In this document: piece by piece, positions 9,539 through 17,568 of the stretch
Numbering within the stretch: position 1 is the first letter of the stretch
Layout of the letters: each line of letters begins with the position of its first letter
From: an uncultured Oceanospirillaceae bacterium
Lineage (GTDB): Bacteria; Pseudomonadota; Gammaproteobacteria; Pseudomonadales; Balneatricaceae
Length of the DNA stretch: 44,714 nucleotides
Assembly: GCA_913057435.1 (NCBI GenBank)
Contig: CAJXNY010000043.1
Location: 1 to 44,714, forward strand
Reading direction: 5' to 3'
The notes under the pieces: generated by a model
Database searches by the model: none
Seen by the model: the letters and a program-made list of their open reading frames with translations, nothing else
What the model was told of the DNA's origin: nothing
Translations under genes and position numbers: made by a program

Positions 9539-9771
9539 GGATTAATCCATGATGTCGAAGGCGGTGCAGGTGGCCTGGCACTGGCAACCCAGCCAGGGCA
9601 CCAGTACGGACGCAAAGGAACAGAAGAAATTACCTTAGTAGACAAAAATCGGTCCCATATCTGGAAACCGTTGCTGCATGAAGTGGCGACCGGTTCGCTG
9701 GATATCAATACCTTTCAGGCTCCAACCGTAGTCAACGCTTCGACAACAATAACGATAATGATTATCAATTA
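9539..9771 (+). pseudogene. ndh: Remnant of a type II NADH dehydrogenase gene (N-terminal part only)
   Basis: In the frame of 9539 the sequence reads [11 protein letters not shown], then [14 protein letters not shown] and [17 protein letters not shown]. This is the FAD-binding N terminus of NDH-2, whose usual form is VGGGAGGLELAT followed by [15 protein letters not shown]. The first glycine of the motif has become Glu (GTC GAA GGC). There is no start codon: a TGA stands just upstream at 9536-9538. Homology stops after about 65 codons, and the frame ends in TAA at about 9769-9771 within the Fur-box region. The remaining 350 or so residues of NDH-2 are absent, so this is debris, not a gene. Confidence 0.8.
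9753..9767. promoter_or_regulatory. Fur box upstream of the FecI-FecR-receptor operon
   Basis: The core GATAATGATTATC at 9754-9766 is a perfect inverted repeat. With its flanks, CGATAATGATTATCA matches 14 of 15 positions of the 7-1-7 Fur consensus TGATAATnATTATCA. It lies 84-98 bases before the sigma-factor start codon, in promoter distance. Iron-loaded Fur would repress the operon when iron is plentiful. Confidence 0.85.
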
Positions 9772-9850
9772 ATGATATTGCATGGTAAGCTCCACGCCCC
9801 TTACGTCACTTCTCTGCATGTCATGCTGTAAAGGGAGAGTATCGCCAGCC

Positions 9851-10381
9851 ATGTCAACAAGTCACTATGAATCCGTAACAGTCGAAACCATCTATGCTCA
9901 GCACCATGGCTGGCTGCGCAACCTGCTGCTGCGAAGACTGGGGAACGACTCCGATGCAGCGGACCTGGCCCATGATGCATTCCTGCGGCTGTTACTGAAG
10001 CCACGCAAATTTGATAGCAGCGAAGGTACCCGCGCCTATCTCAGCCACGTTGCCAGGGGCTTGTGCGTCGACCTGTGGCGCCGCCGCAGTATTGAACAGG
10101 CCTGGCTGGATGCTCAGGCTGCAGACCCTGAGGCTCTGGTACCTTCAGCCGAAGAGCATTACCGGGTGCTGGACGCCCTGTGCAGAATCGACGCGATGCT
10201 GGCGCAGCTCGAAGAGCCGATTGCGCAAACCTTTGTTCTGTCCCTGCTGGAAGGCTACAGCTACCGCGAGATCGCGACGAAACTCAACTGTTCAGAACGC
10301 ACTATCAAACGTTATATGGCGAAAGCAATGCTGCAGTGTCTGCTGGTCCAGTCTGAACTGAATGATGACACTTTCTCCTGA
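9851..10381 (+). CDS. fecI: FecI-like ECF sigma factor
   Basis: From the ATG at 9851 the protein is 176 residues, the normal size for FecI-type sigma factors. An upstream in-frame ATG at 9782 is unlikely because AAAGGGAGA precedes 9851 at a suitable distance. Region 2 lies at about residues 10-75 (DAADLAHDAFLRLL) and region 4 at about 115-165 (LEGYSYREIATKLNCSERTI, an HTH). It directs RNA polymerase to the downstream receptor gene when the receptor signals through FecR. It starts 84 bases after a strong Fur box, and fecR follows after 2 bases. The gene symbol reflects family, not a citrate substrate. Confidence 0.92.
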   Translation: MSTSHYESVTVETIYAQHHGWLRNLLLRRLGNDSDAADLAHDAFLRLLLKPRKFDSSEGTRAYLSHVARGLCVDLWRRRSIEQAWLDAQAADPEALVPSAEEHYRVLDALCRIDAMLAQLEEPIAQTFVLSLLEGYSYREIATKLNCSERTIKRYMAKAMLQCLLVQSELNDDTFS

Positions 10382-10383
10382 AC

Positions 10384-11349
10384 ATGGCTGACGATTTCGA
10401 TACCCTGCAGCAGGCCGCCGAGTGGTTTGTTCGCCTCCAGGATGAAGACTGCAACGAACAGACCCTCACGGCCTGGCGTCGCTGGCTGGATTCAGACGAC
10501 GCACACCGCAAAGCCTGGGAACAGGTGGAGGAGATTCAGGCCAGCATTGGCGTTATTACCAGCCAGACCCATTCAGAGCCCGCCGTAAACGCCCTGCGCA
10601 GCAATCATCAGCAGTCGCTGAATCGACGTAGCCTGATGCGTTCGTTCATCTTGCTGGCCGGTGCCTCCAGCCTTGGCTACCTTGGCTGGACACATCGACT
10701 GAGGCCTTCATTACGATTGCCGCTGACAGCCGATATCCAGACAGCCACCGGCGAGATACGCGAACACTCACTGCCCGATGGCGGCAGGGTCTGGCTGAAC
10801 ACCGCTTCCACGCTGAACGTGAATTTCACCCCGCAACAACGACTGCTGGAATTCATTGACGGTGAAGTGCTGATCGAAACAGGAAAAGACCCGCAACGAC
10901 GGTTTCTGGTTAATCTGCACGAAGGCCAGCTTGAAGCACTGGGTACGGCGTTCAGTATTCGCAGGCTGTCACAGGGTCTGCGGTTGCAGGTTCATCAGGG
11001 GAAAGTGGCCATACGTACCCGCCACGGTCACCAGCGAGCCGTAGAGGCTGGCCAGCAAACCCATTTCGATGCTACAGCCATCAACCCCGTAAGCCCTGTT
11101 GCGAGCCACGCTGTCAGCTGGACGGATCGCATACTGCTGGCAGACGATACCCGCCTGCAGGACCTGATCACCGAACTCGCCCGCTATCATCAGGGCTATA
11201 TGGGCGTGGCCCCCGCTGTGGCCGACCTAAAGGTAACGGGTACCTTCCCTGTGGATAACATTGAACAGGCCCTGTCGATGCTCAACCATACCCTCCCCGT
11301 CAGTGTCGGCCGCCTTTCAGACTGGTGGATTACAATAGAGGCTCGATAA
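10384..11349 (+). CDS. fecR: FecR-like anti-sigma / transmembrane sigma regulator
   Basis: A 321-residue inner-membrane signal transducer. The N-terminal cytoplasmic part (about 1-75) has the DUF4880-like motif AAEWFVRLQD...LTAWRRWLDSDDAHRKAWEQ, which binds the sigma factor. One membrane segment follows (about 83-100, SFILLAGASSLGYLGW), then the periplasmic FecR domain (about 115-205, LPDGGRVWLNTASTLNV) and a C-terminal secretin-like fold (about 255-321) that contacts the STN domain of the receptor. It begins two bases after the sigma gene and precedes the receptor gene, completing a cell-surface signalling set. Confidence 0.92.
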   Translation: MADDFDTLQQAAEWFVRLQDEDCNEQTLTAWRRWLDSDDAHRKAWEQVEEIQASIGVITSQTHSEPAVNALRSNHQQSLNRRSLMRSFILLAGASSLGYLGWTHRLRPSLRLPLTADIQTATGEIREHSLPDGGRVWLNTASTLNVNFTPQQRLLEFIDGEVLIETGKDPQRRFLVNLHEGQLEALGTAFSIRRLSQGLRLQVHQGKVAIRTRHGHQRAVEAGQQTHFDATAINPVSPVASHAVSWTDRILLADDTRLQDLITELARYHQGYMGVAPAVADLKVTGTFPVDNIEQALSMLNHTLPVSVGRLSDWWITIEAR

Positions 11350-11503
11350 ACCGCTCACTTCGATAAAAATGTCGTCCCGGCTGTCCCCTTTTTCCGCGCT
11401 CGTTCGATTCCTTATTACTCAAGTAAATAACTCAACCGTTGCACTGCAGCCTGAAGGGCCCTCAGAACGCAGTATCAGCGATGACAATAAAGGAAATCGA
11501 TCC

Positions 11504-13933
11504 ATGTCCAGACCCCCGTTCAGTTCCTCTGCCAGGCCGCGGGCTCGCACGCTGGCGCTATCCATTCATCTGGCGTTGATGGCGACATGCCTGACACAAC
11601 CGGTCAGTGCGGCTCAGACAAGCGTGCAGGATGCCAGCCGGAAGTTCGACTTCAGTATTCCTTCTGGCTCGCTGAGCAACAGCATTCACATCTTATCCCG
11701 ACAGAGCCAGATACTGATCAGTAGCAAAGGGGAGTTGCTGCGTAATAAAACAAGCCAGGGACTGAACGGCACTTACTCAATCGAAGAAGCATTGCGCTTA
11801 CTGCTGTCTGAGACCGGCCTTAAAATCACCAAACACGACGATGGCAGTTACCTGCTGGAGCCGGTCAGCCTGCAGGCGTATGACACGCTGACCGTTGTCG
11901 GTGCCGAGCAGAAATTTGGGCAGGCCAACTACGTTGCAACCCACAGCAGCGCAGGGACAAAAGTTGATAGCCGTATTTTAGAAACGCCGCAATCCATCTC
12001 GGTAGTCACCTCTGACCGTATCCGCAATATCGGCGCAACACGCCTGAAAGACGCACTCAGCTATACCCCCGGCATCAACACGTCGCCCTGGGGCGACAAT
12101 GAACAATATGACTGGCTGTATGTCCGGGGTTTCGACGCCTACAACCCGGGCTTCTACCTCGACGGACTGCAGATGCGCAACAACGGCAACTGGGGGCAAT
12201 GGCAGACTGAAAGCTATGGGCAAGAACGAATCGAAGTGATGCGTGGCCCCGCGTCTGTTCTCTACGGCCAGAACGGCCCCGGCGGTATCGTGAATATCGC
12301 CAGTAAGACACCCAGCGCAACGCCCAGCAAAGAGATTTCAGTGCAGGCAGGCAGCAACAACCATAAACAGCTGTCAGCGGACCTGACCGGACCGGTTGAT
12401 AAGGATGGCGAGTGGCTCTACCGATTAACCGCCGTGGCCAAAGACTCTGAAATAGCCACCGAGGAGATGGACAATGATCGCCTGTATATCGCACCGTCCC
12501 TGACCTGGCAGCCATCGGCAGACACCAGTCTGACGCTATTGTCACAGTTTATGCGGCACCGGGGCAGCGCAGTCTGGCACGGCTACCCGCTGGAAGGCAC
12601 CCTGCTGGACAACCCCAACGGCGATATTCCGGTATCCACCCTGCTGGGTGAACCCGACTTCAACCGCTACGATCAGGACCAGTGGATGCTGGGCTACGCC
12701 TTCGAGCATCGCCTGAACGACACCTGGCGCTTTCAGCAAAATGCCCGCTACGGCGAGTTTGACCTCGACTACCGCGTTGCCTGGGGACGCTGGGCAAAAC
12801 CGGATCAGACCAACCCGGACAACCCTGATAACTTCCGTACCCTCAACCGTACACCACTGAAAAGTGTGGAAGATGTCTCCTCCTTCACGGTCGATAACCG
12901 CCTGATCGCCGAGTTTGACCAGGGTGGGGCCAGCCACACACTGCTATTCGGACTGGACTACCAGTACGCAGACCTGGATGTAGTCGCCAACTACGGTGGC
13001 ACCCTGGCACCACTGGACCTGTTCAACCCTGAATATGGCTCACCGGTGTCACTTAACCCCGCCTTCATCGATGCCCGCACACGTCTGACGCAAACAGGCT
13101 TTTACCTGCAGGACATGATCCGCTTCCAGCATAACTGGATACTGACCGTGGGTGGCCGTTACGACCGCGCCGAGGTGAAAAACCACGACCGACTGAGCGG
13201 AGAAAGGTCAACCCAGTCAGACGACGCCTTCACCGCACGTGCTGGCCTGGTGTACGAGTCTGACAACGGCCTTGCACCGTACATTTCCTATGCCGAATCA
13301 TTCCTGCCCAGCTCCCAGGTGAATCCAGTAACTCAGCAACCATTCTCACCTGAAAACGGCCAGCAATACGAGATCGGGGTGCGCTATCAGCCTTCCGACA
13401 CCGCACTGTACAGCGTTGCCGCCTTTGACCTGACGCGAGAGGACTATGTGGTGTGGGATTGGACTAACTCACCGCCTGGTCCGAAGCAGACCGGCGAGAT
13501 CAACGTCCAGGGTATGGAATTCGAAGCCATTACCCAGCCAACCGACAACCTCAACCTGACCGCCAGTTACACCTGGATTCCCAAAGCCGACGTCGTTAAA
13601 AGCGCTAACCCGAGCGAAGTTGGCAAGCAGGATAAAGCGGTTTCTGAACATCAATGGTCACTCTGGGGCGACTACCGCTTTAACAGTGGCATCACCCTGG
13701 GACTGGGCGCCCGACACACCGGCAGCAACCAGGGCACCGGCGAGAAAGCACCACGCGAAGTACCGTCCTACACCCTGTATGACGCCATGATCAGCTACCA
13801 GCTCAAGGACTGGCGATTCGCCCTGAATGCCCGCAACCTGAGCGACGAAACCTACCTGACCGGCTGTGGCGACCGCGACTGCTTCTACGGCGAACGCCGT
13901 AAAGTGACCGCCAGCGCAACCTACCGCTGGTAA
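11504..13933 (+). CDS. TonB-dependent siderophore receptor with STN signalling domain
   Basis: From the ATG at 11504 (AAAGGA upstream) the protein is 809 residues. An in-frame start at 11369 would add 45 residues in front of the signal peptide and is rejected. After the signal peptide (cleavage near PVSA/AQ) comes an STN domain (about 50-120, FDFSIPSGSLSNSIHILSRQ), which transmits ligand occupancy to FecR. The TonB-box-like DTLTVVGAE follows, then the plug (about 150-260, ETPQSISVVTSDRI and VEVMRGPASVLYGQNGPGGI) and the barrel ending VTASATYRW. The plug style and the AVHG-type barrel motifs fit ferric hydroxamate/ferrioxamine-class receptors (TIGR01783-like). The exact siderophore is not readable. 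Confidence 0.93.
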   Translation: MSRPPFSSSARPRARTLALSIHLALMATCLTQPVSAAQTSVQDASRKFDFSIPSGSLSNSIHILSRQSQILISSKGELLRNKTSQGLNGTYSIEEALRLLLSETGLKITKHDDGSYLLEPVSLQAYDTLTVVGAEQKFGQANYVATHSSAGTKVDSRILETPQSISVVTSDRIRNIGATRLKDALSYTPGINTSPWGDNEQYDWLYVRGFDAYNPGFYLDGLQMRNNGNWGQWQTESYGQERIEVMRGPASVLYGQNGPGGIVNIASKTPSATPSKEISVQAGSNNHKQLSADLTGPVDKDGEWLYRLTAVAKDSEIATEEMDNDRLYIAPSLTWQPSADTSLTLLSQFMRHRGSAVWHGYPLEGTLLDNPNGDIPVSTLLGEPDFNRYDQDQWMLGYAFEHRLNDTWRFQQNARYGEFDLDYRVAWGRWAKPDQTNPDNPDNFRTLNRTPLKSVEDVSSFTVDNRLIAEFDQGGASHTLLFGLDYQYADLDVVANYGGTLAPLDLFNPEYGSPVSLNPAFIDARTRLTQTGFYLQDMIRFQHNWILTVGGRYDRAEVKNHDRLSGERSTQSDDAFTARAGLVYESDNGLAPYISYAESFLPSSQVNPVTQQPFSPENGQQYEIGVRYQPSDTALYSVAAFDLTREDYVVWDWTNSPPGPKQTGEINVQGMEFEAITQPTDNLNLTASYTWIPKADVVKSANPSEVGKQDKAVSEHQWSLWGDYRFNSGITLGLGARHTGSNQGTGEKAPREVPSYTLYDAMISYQLKDWRFALNARNLSDETYLTGCGDRDCFYGERRKVTASATYRW

Positions 13934-14004
13934 GCCACAACACAAACGGCAGGCGCAGCGAGGCTGTGCCTGTCAAAAGCCACCGCGCCGTAACCCATCA
14001 CCAA

Positions 14005-14043
14005 GGGTGGGCACATCGCTTCGCGCTTTTGCCCACCCTGCCT
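14005..14043. repeat. REP-like element (single inverted arm)
   Basis: GGGTGGGCACATCGCTTCGC followed by GCTTTTGCCCACCCTGCC is a near-exact copy of the inverted REP arm found at 23581 and 24371. It forms a hairpin by GGGTGGGC pairing with GCCCACCC and may stop transcripts from both sides of this convergent junction. Confidence 0.8.
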
Positions 14044-14058
14044 CGTCAAAAACCGGGT

Positions 14059-15021
14059 TCAACGTCCAAGCAATACAGCACTCTCCAGCCTTCGACTGTC
14101 CAGCATCTTACTGATTGCGGTAATGGTGCTTGCCTGTACCCCTTGCGCCCTGGCAAGATCCGCAAAACCGGCAATAACATCAACGATTTCATGAATATGC
14201 TGCTGTGCTTGCGACCATGAGGCAAAGCCAGCAGAGGCGGCAAGCTGCTGCATGGTTTTCAGCCCCGGCTGCTTGCCATACCCACCGAAGGCAGTCGCAT
14301 GTTCATTAAAAGGGTGAGGGCTGAACGTTGCGTCATAAAAAGGTGCCGGACTCCACTGCCCATCATCCTGCTACAGGTAAACCGCTTCACATACACCCTC
14401 TTCATGGCCCAATGCCAGGTTCTGAGAGGTAAATTTAACCAGCCATGCTTCATCACCCGGCCCTGGCTGGGTTGCACACTGAAAAGGATCAGAGTCTGGG
14501 AAGAAAAGCTGCGCTTTAGGCCTGGCACCACCAGAACTCCCCGCCGCCACCAGCGCAGCAAGCACCTCATCCGTCTGCCCGTCGAAAAGCGCCTGAGCCT
14601 GCAGCCCCAATGTCGCCAGATCCATCTGCTGCTCTGCACACGGCAGATCAGACGCCGGGCTGAACGTCAGCGCCCCCATTCCCCGCTGACCAACGAAAGC
14701 CAGCCGGTCCATCGCTGTCACCTGTGCAGGGAGGATGCCATGCTGGCGAAAAACACGATCCTGCAGTAACAGACCCCAGCCATCAGGCAGGCTGTCGGCA
14801 AAAACGCCATGCAAACCATCGTGGGGCCGTTTTGGTGCAACCTGTAACTCAGCCGTATCCTGTACGGTGAAAGGGGAAAAATGCTTAAACCGGGCCAGAT
14901 ACGCCGGGTGATACTGAAAGAAAACACCCCGCCGGTTCTGTGCCAGGGTGCCAACCGCCACCGTTTCGCCCGTTGATAGCGTCCGGCCGACATGCAATTG
15001 CTGAACAGGCCTAAAACTCAT
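14059..15021 (-). pseudogene. hipA: hipA kinase-toxin pseudogene with internal deletion and in-frame stop
   Basis: One minus-strand frame carries a HipA N-terminal half (14374-15021; MSFRPVQQLHVG..., and the Gly-rich SSGGARPKAQL loop). It then has a TAG at 14371-14373, followed by the C-terminal HipA part in the same frame (QDDGQWSPAPFYDATFSP, NEHATAFGGYGKQPG...). HipA proteins are about 420-440 residues. This reading totals about 320 codons and lacks the catalytic Asp and the NxDxHxKN-type segment expected between the two parts. A deletion of roughly 100-140 codons therefore removed the kinase core. The start overlaps the upstream HTH gene by 11 bases, the normal hipBA arrangement. The product should be inactive. 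Confidence 0.85.
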
Positions 15022-15310
15022 CTTTCAGCACCTCTTCAATGGAGGTGGGTAGCCGTTGCCCTTCACCGGCCTTATCAGCCTGAGTAAGGTCATACAGCCG
15101 CTTCAGATCATCCAGACTCTGCCACAGCAACAACAGCTGGCGAAAAGAGATCTGCCCGGTCAGCTCAAACTTTTTGATGGTTGGCGCAGGCACACAACTC
15201 CGTGCTGCCAGCGCATCACGGGACAACCCCGCCTGTTCACGGCACTTACGCAGGTAAGCCGCAAACGCCTGCTGTACATCACCATCATCAAGCAACAGAA
15301 ACGACGACAT
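15011..15310 (-). CDS. hipB: HipB-like Xre antitoxin/repressor beside the broken hipA
   Basis: A 99-residue helix-turn-helix protein from the ATG at 15310; a TTG four codons upstream is also possible. The HTH lies at about residues 16-70 (CREQAGLSRDALAARSCVPA and PTIKKFELTGQ). The C terminus runs 11 bases into hipA, as in functional hipBA pairs. It is complete, but its toxin partner is a pseudogene, so it could survive as a free repressor or an orphan antitoxin. Inverted repeats upstream (15334-15372) may be its operator. Confidence 0.8.
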   Translation of the reverse strand: MSSFLLLDDGDVQQAFAAYLRKCREQAGLSRDALAARSCVPAPTIKKFELTGQISFRQLLLLWQSLDDLKRLYDLTQADKAGEGQRLPTSIEEVLKDEF

Positions 15311-15333
15311 AGCCACCACCAAATAGATATTAT

Positions 15334-15381
15334 TGTATCCATTATGGTCTAAATTACGTATCTATGGATACAGTTATATCC
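15334..15381. promoter_or_regulatory. Candidate operator of the hipBA remnant
   Basis: The 9-bp arms TGTATCCAT (15334-15342) and ATGGATACA (15364-15372) are a perfect inverted repeat with a 21-bp spacer. A second pair, GGATA-N6-TATCC, lies at 15366-15381. HipB of E. coli binds TATCC/GGATA half-sites, so these are plausible contact sites. The spacing differs from the E. coli N8 form. The site lies 24 bases upstream of the hipB ATG. Confidence 0.55.
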
Positions 15382-15405
15382 AAACGAGATTTGATGGTAA
15401 GCAAG

Positions 15406-15611
15406 ATGTGGCGAAGAAAAGTGTGCCCATCAATAACCCCACCACGCCATAACGCACACCAATGGTGGGCATATCGCTGCGCGCTTTTACCCACCCGACA
15501 ACCAAGGACCACCGTAGGATGCGGCAAAGCGCAGCGTGCCCATCAGTAACTACCACGCCACCCCCCAGCGCCAATGGTGGACACATCGCTACGCGCTTTT
15601 GCCCACTCTAC
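15406..15611. repeat. Two adjacent head-to-head REP pairs (BIMEs)
   Basis: Four REP arms: a degenerate GATGTGGCGAAGAAAAGTGT at 15406, an inverted arm at 15461-15500, a canonical GTAGGATGCGGCAAAGCGCA at 15514-15550 and an inverted arm at 15571-15611. Each pair has its arms facing one another with about 25-30 bases between. The family is that of 23519-24408. This fills the 316 bases between the two hip loci; no gene is seen there. Confidence 0.85.
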
Positions 15612-15637
15612 AACCCAGAAATTCAGAGGCTGGCTAT

Positions 15638-16639
15638 TTAAATGTTCTTCACAGCACAAATCGCCCAGTATCGACTATCCACCAGCGCCACGAACTGATC
15701 TTTTAGGTCATCAGAGAGATAGGATCTACGGATCAGCGGTTTGATTTTAACCAGCGCGCTACCCAGGTCGCTGATTACTTTGTCGGCCACTTTTTCAGGT
15801 AAGCCTATATTCCTGGCTAACATCAAAAAATCAGCACGGATGTAATACCCAAAGTACTGGTACGCCTCCGAGAACCCCTGAGCCGTATCATCATCGGCAT
15901 CCAGTAGCGGCATCGCCAGGTAGTTTGTGATCCCCGTGGGGTAAAACTCGGTACACAGGTTATCGTAATGCGGGGTCAGCCGATCATAGGCTAGCGCCGT
16001 ATTTCCGGGCACTCGCATCACGCTTATATTTTTCAGATGCATATCGTCGTTGCCAATCAGATAAGCCAGTAGCACCCGTTTGAAGAAGTCACCCAGTACA
16101 GCCACCTTGCCACCGGTGGCTTCGCTCAGGAGGCGGCCAGCCGTTTCATAGGTGCTATCGTACTTACCCTCTTTGGGATGGCCGATAATGGAGCAAAGGT
16201 CTTCCTGATGAAGCTTACCGTCCGATGTACGATCGAACCGCCGGGTGATGTAAGCTCGTTCGCCATCTGAAAACTCCACCAGCCCGCATAGCGCAGTATC
16301 GATCCTGGCCACACGGCTAATCTCCATGCTCAAATGCTCCATCTCAGCACAGTCACGCAAGCCATCAGGGCATGGCTTCAAAATATATTCGCCATCCTTA
16401 TCAGTCGGCACCAGCTTCAACGAATCAGGGTCCAGCCTGAGTGACAGCTTCTGCTGTACCCCGGAGATCGACATCCCCTGGGTGTACCGAATCCCTTCAG
16501 CAAACATCTCCTGCCGAGTAACCTCCAGCTGCGCACTCACCCGGTGAGTTCCATACAGCTTGAGTGCAGCTGAGTCCTTCATCAACGCATTTTTATTGCG
16601 CCCAGGCAGCGCATCCAGAGTGATGTAACAATGCATCAT
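15638..16639 (-). CDS. hipT: HipT-type serine/threonine kinase toxin (short HipA)
   Basis: A 333-residue kinase lacking the N-terminal subdomain of full HipA. In size and order it matches HipT of the three-gene HipBST systems (about 335 residues in E. coli O127), which phosphorylates tryptophanyl-tRNA synthetase. The Gly-rich loop reads GMSISGVQQK with the two serines at residues 57 and 59, the same positions as the autophosphorylated serines described for O127 HipT. The catalytic segment is GNDDMHLKN (residues 196-204), followed by the metal-binding AYDRLTPHYD. Every kinase motif appears intact. The start overlaps the hipS stop in an ATGA, so translation is coupled. The target tRNA synthetase is inferred from the family only. 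Confidence 0.88.
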   Translation of the reverse strand: MMHCYITLDALPGRNKNALMKDSAALKLYGTHRVSAQLEVTRQEMFAEGIRYTQGMSISGVQQKLSLRLDPDSLKLVPTDKDGEYILKPCPDGLRDCAEMEHLSMEISRVARIDTALCGLVEFSDGERAYITRRFDRTSDGKLHQEDLCSIIGHPKEGKYDSTYETAGRLLSEATGGKVAVLGDFFKRVLLAYLIGNDDMHLKNISVMRVPGNTALAYDRLTPHYDNLCTEFYPTGITNYLAMPLLDADDDTAQGFSEAYQYFGYYIRADFLMLARNIGLPEKVADKVISDLGSALVKIKPLIRRSYLSDDLKDQFVALVDSRYWAICAVKNI

Positions 16640-16956
16640 GGTCTGATCTCCTTAAGCGTCACTGCGCCGATCAGGTCGGTGCCGTTGCGAATCAGCAACC
16701 CAAAGGTATCGCGCTCATCAATTTTCATACTGATGGACTGCGTGTGCTTCATCCAGCCTTCTGAGGCGAGGTTCTCAAAAAAAGGAAACAGCCTGTCGGC
16801 TTCAAACGCTTCAGCCTGTAGCGGAAGACTGAACGCCAGCGGCGCACCCTGGGCGAGATAATCCCGGTCATACTGGAAGCGGTACCGATCATCATCCGTC
16901 TCCGTTAACAACCCTGCACGCACGCCATTGTAGTGAACCTCAGCTAGCCGACCCAT
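16636..16956 (-). CDS. hipS: HipS-type antitoxin (HipA N-terminal subdomain as a separate protein)
   Basis: A 106-residue protein that equals the N-terminal subdomain of HipA (couple_hipA type): GRLAEVHYNGVRAGLLTE, QYDRDYLAQGAPLAFSLPL, FFENLASEGW. In HipBST systems this fragment is the actual antitoxin of HipT, while HipB represses and strengthens it. It overlaps hipB by 13 bases and hipT by 4, giving the order hipB-hipS-hipT. No mutation is visible. Confidence 0.86.
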   Translation of the reverse strand: MGRLAEVHYNGVRAGLLTETDDDRYRFQYDRDYLAQGAPLAFSLPLQAEAFEADRLFPFFENLASEGWMKHTQSISMKIDERDTFGLLIRNGTDLIGAVTLKEIRP

Positions 16957-17264
16957 AAGCTTAGCCCCAGCGCACCGAGTACAGCCTGTAGCTTGGGTAC
17001 AGTAACGCTGGTATCGCCGTTCTCGATCTTGCCAATGGTGACTTTCGAAACGTTGCTGTAAAGCACCAGGTCCTCAATGGTCAGCTTCTGACGCTTTCGC
17101 GCCTCGCGTATTACTTCACCAACGTTAGAAAACGGCTGTAGATCACGTTGCTGCCGATACTGGGATAGCTGGCTTGCCTGCTCAAGGAGGTAGCCCTGAA
17201 CAGCTTCCAGGCTATCCCTGGCGTCTTGCACTGTTTTAAGTTTTTCAGCCACAAAAAAAACCAA
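16944..17264 (-). CDS. hipB: HipB-type Xre regulator of the hipBST operon
   Basis: A 106-residue regulator. The C-terminal half is an Xre HTH (about 48-102: VGEVIREARKRQKLTIEDL, YSNVSKVTIGKIENGDTSVT). The N-terminal half is a helical extension (about 10-42) of the kind that can dimerise. The start is uncertain: TTG at 17264 opens the longest frame and GTG at 17252 is an alternative; neither has a good Shine-Dalgarno. It is first in the hip operon and should repress it, probably at the palindromes upstream. Confidence 0.85.
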   Translation of the reverse strand: MVFFVAEKLKTVQDARDSLEAVQGYLLEQASQLSQYRQQRDLQPFSNVGEVIREARKRQKLTIEDLVLYSNVSKVTIGKIENGDTSVTVPKLQAVLGALGLSLWVG

Positions 17265-17297
17265 TATTTATTTACTTAATGCATATATACCACAATA

Positions 17298-17391
17298 AAA
17301 GCAAATATATATTAACTTACTAGCAGGTAATGAAAATTAAAGTTGTGTATTTGCATGTGTAATGAACATAAAGCAAATAATTATTTGCTTT
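17298..17391. promoter_or_regulatory. AT-rich promoter/operator region of hipBST with a 22-bp perfect palindrome
   Basis: Positions 17370-17391 are a perfect palindrome whose half is AAAGCAAATAA. The same half-site AAAGCAAATA occurs again at 17298-17307, and a related TATTTGC lies at about 17348. Repeated half-sites upstream of a HipB gene are the expected pattern for cooperative autorepression. The A+T richness contrasts sharply with the flanking genes. Confidence 0.65.
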
Positions 17392-17441
17392 CGGAGGCTG
17401 CAGCAAACGATAGACAGGCCACAGAACTCACCTACCAACCC

Positions 17442-17541
17442 GGTCATACAGTAGGATGCGGCAAAGCGAAGCGTACTCGTCACAATCTCTGCACCAGGGG
17501 GGTCATACCCGAGTACTCGCAATGCCAGATTCTGTATGACC
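17442..17541. repeat. REP fragment enclosed by a 10-bp inverted repeat
   Basis: GTAGGATGCGGCAAAGCGAA (17451 onward) is a single REP arm. It lies inside perfect inverted arms GGTCATACAG (17442-17451) and CTGTATGACC (17532-17541). The enclosed 80 bases carry no reading frame of note. It may be a decayed BIME or a miniature element. Confidence 0.6.
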
Positions 17542-17568
17542 TTAGCCTGCAAATGTTATGATCAGCTC

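Noticed and set aside
15406-15611. Regularly spaced repeats that might suggest a CRISPR array
   Set aside because: Arms alternate in orientation, spacers are similar rather than unique, and the family is the REP/BIME set of the RAYT gene.
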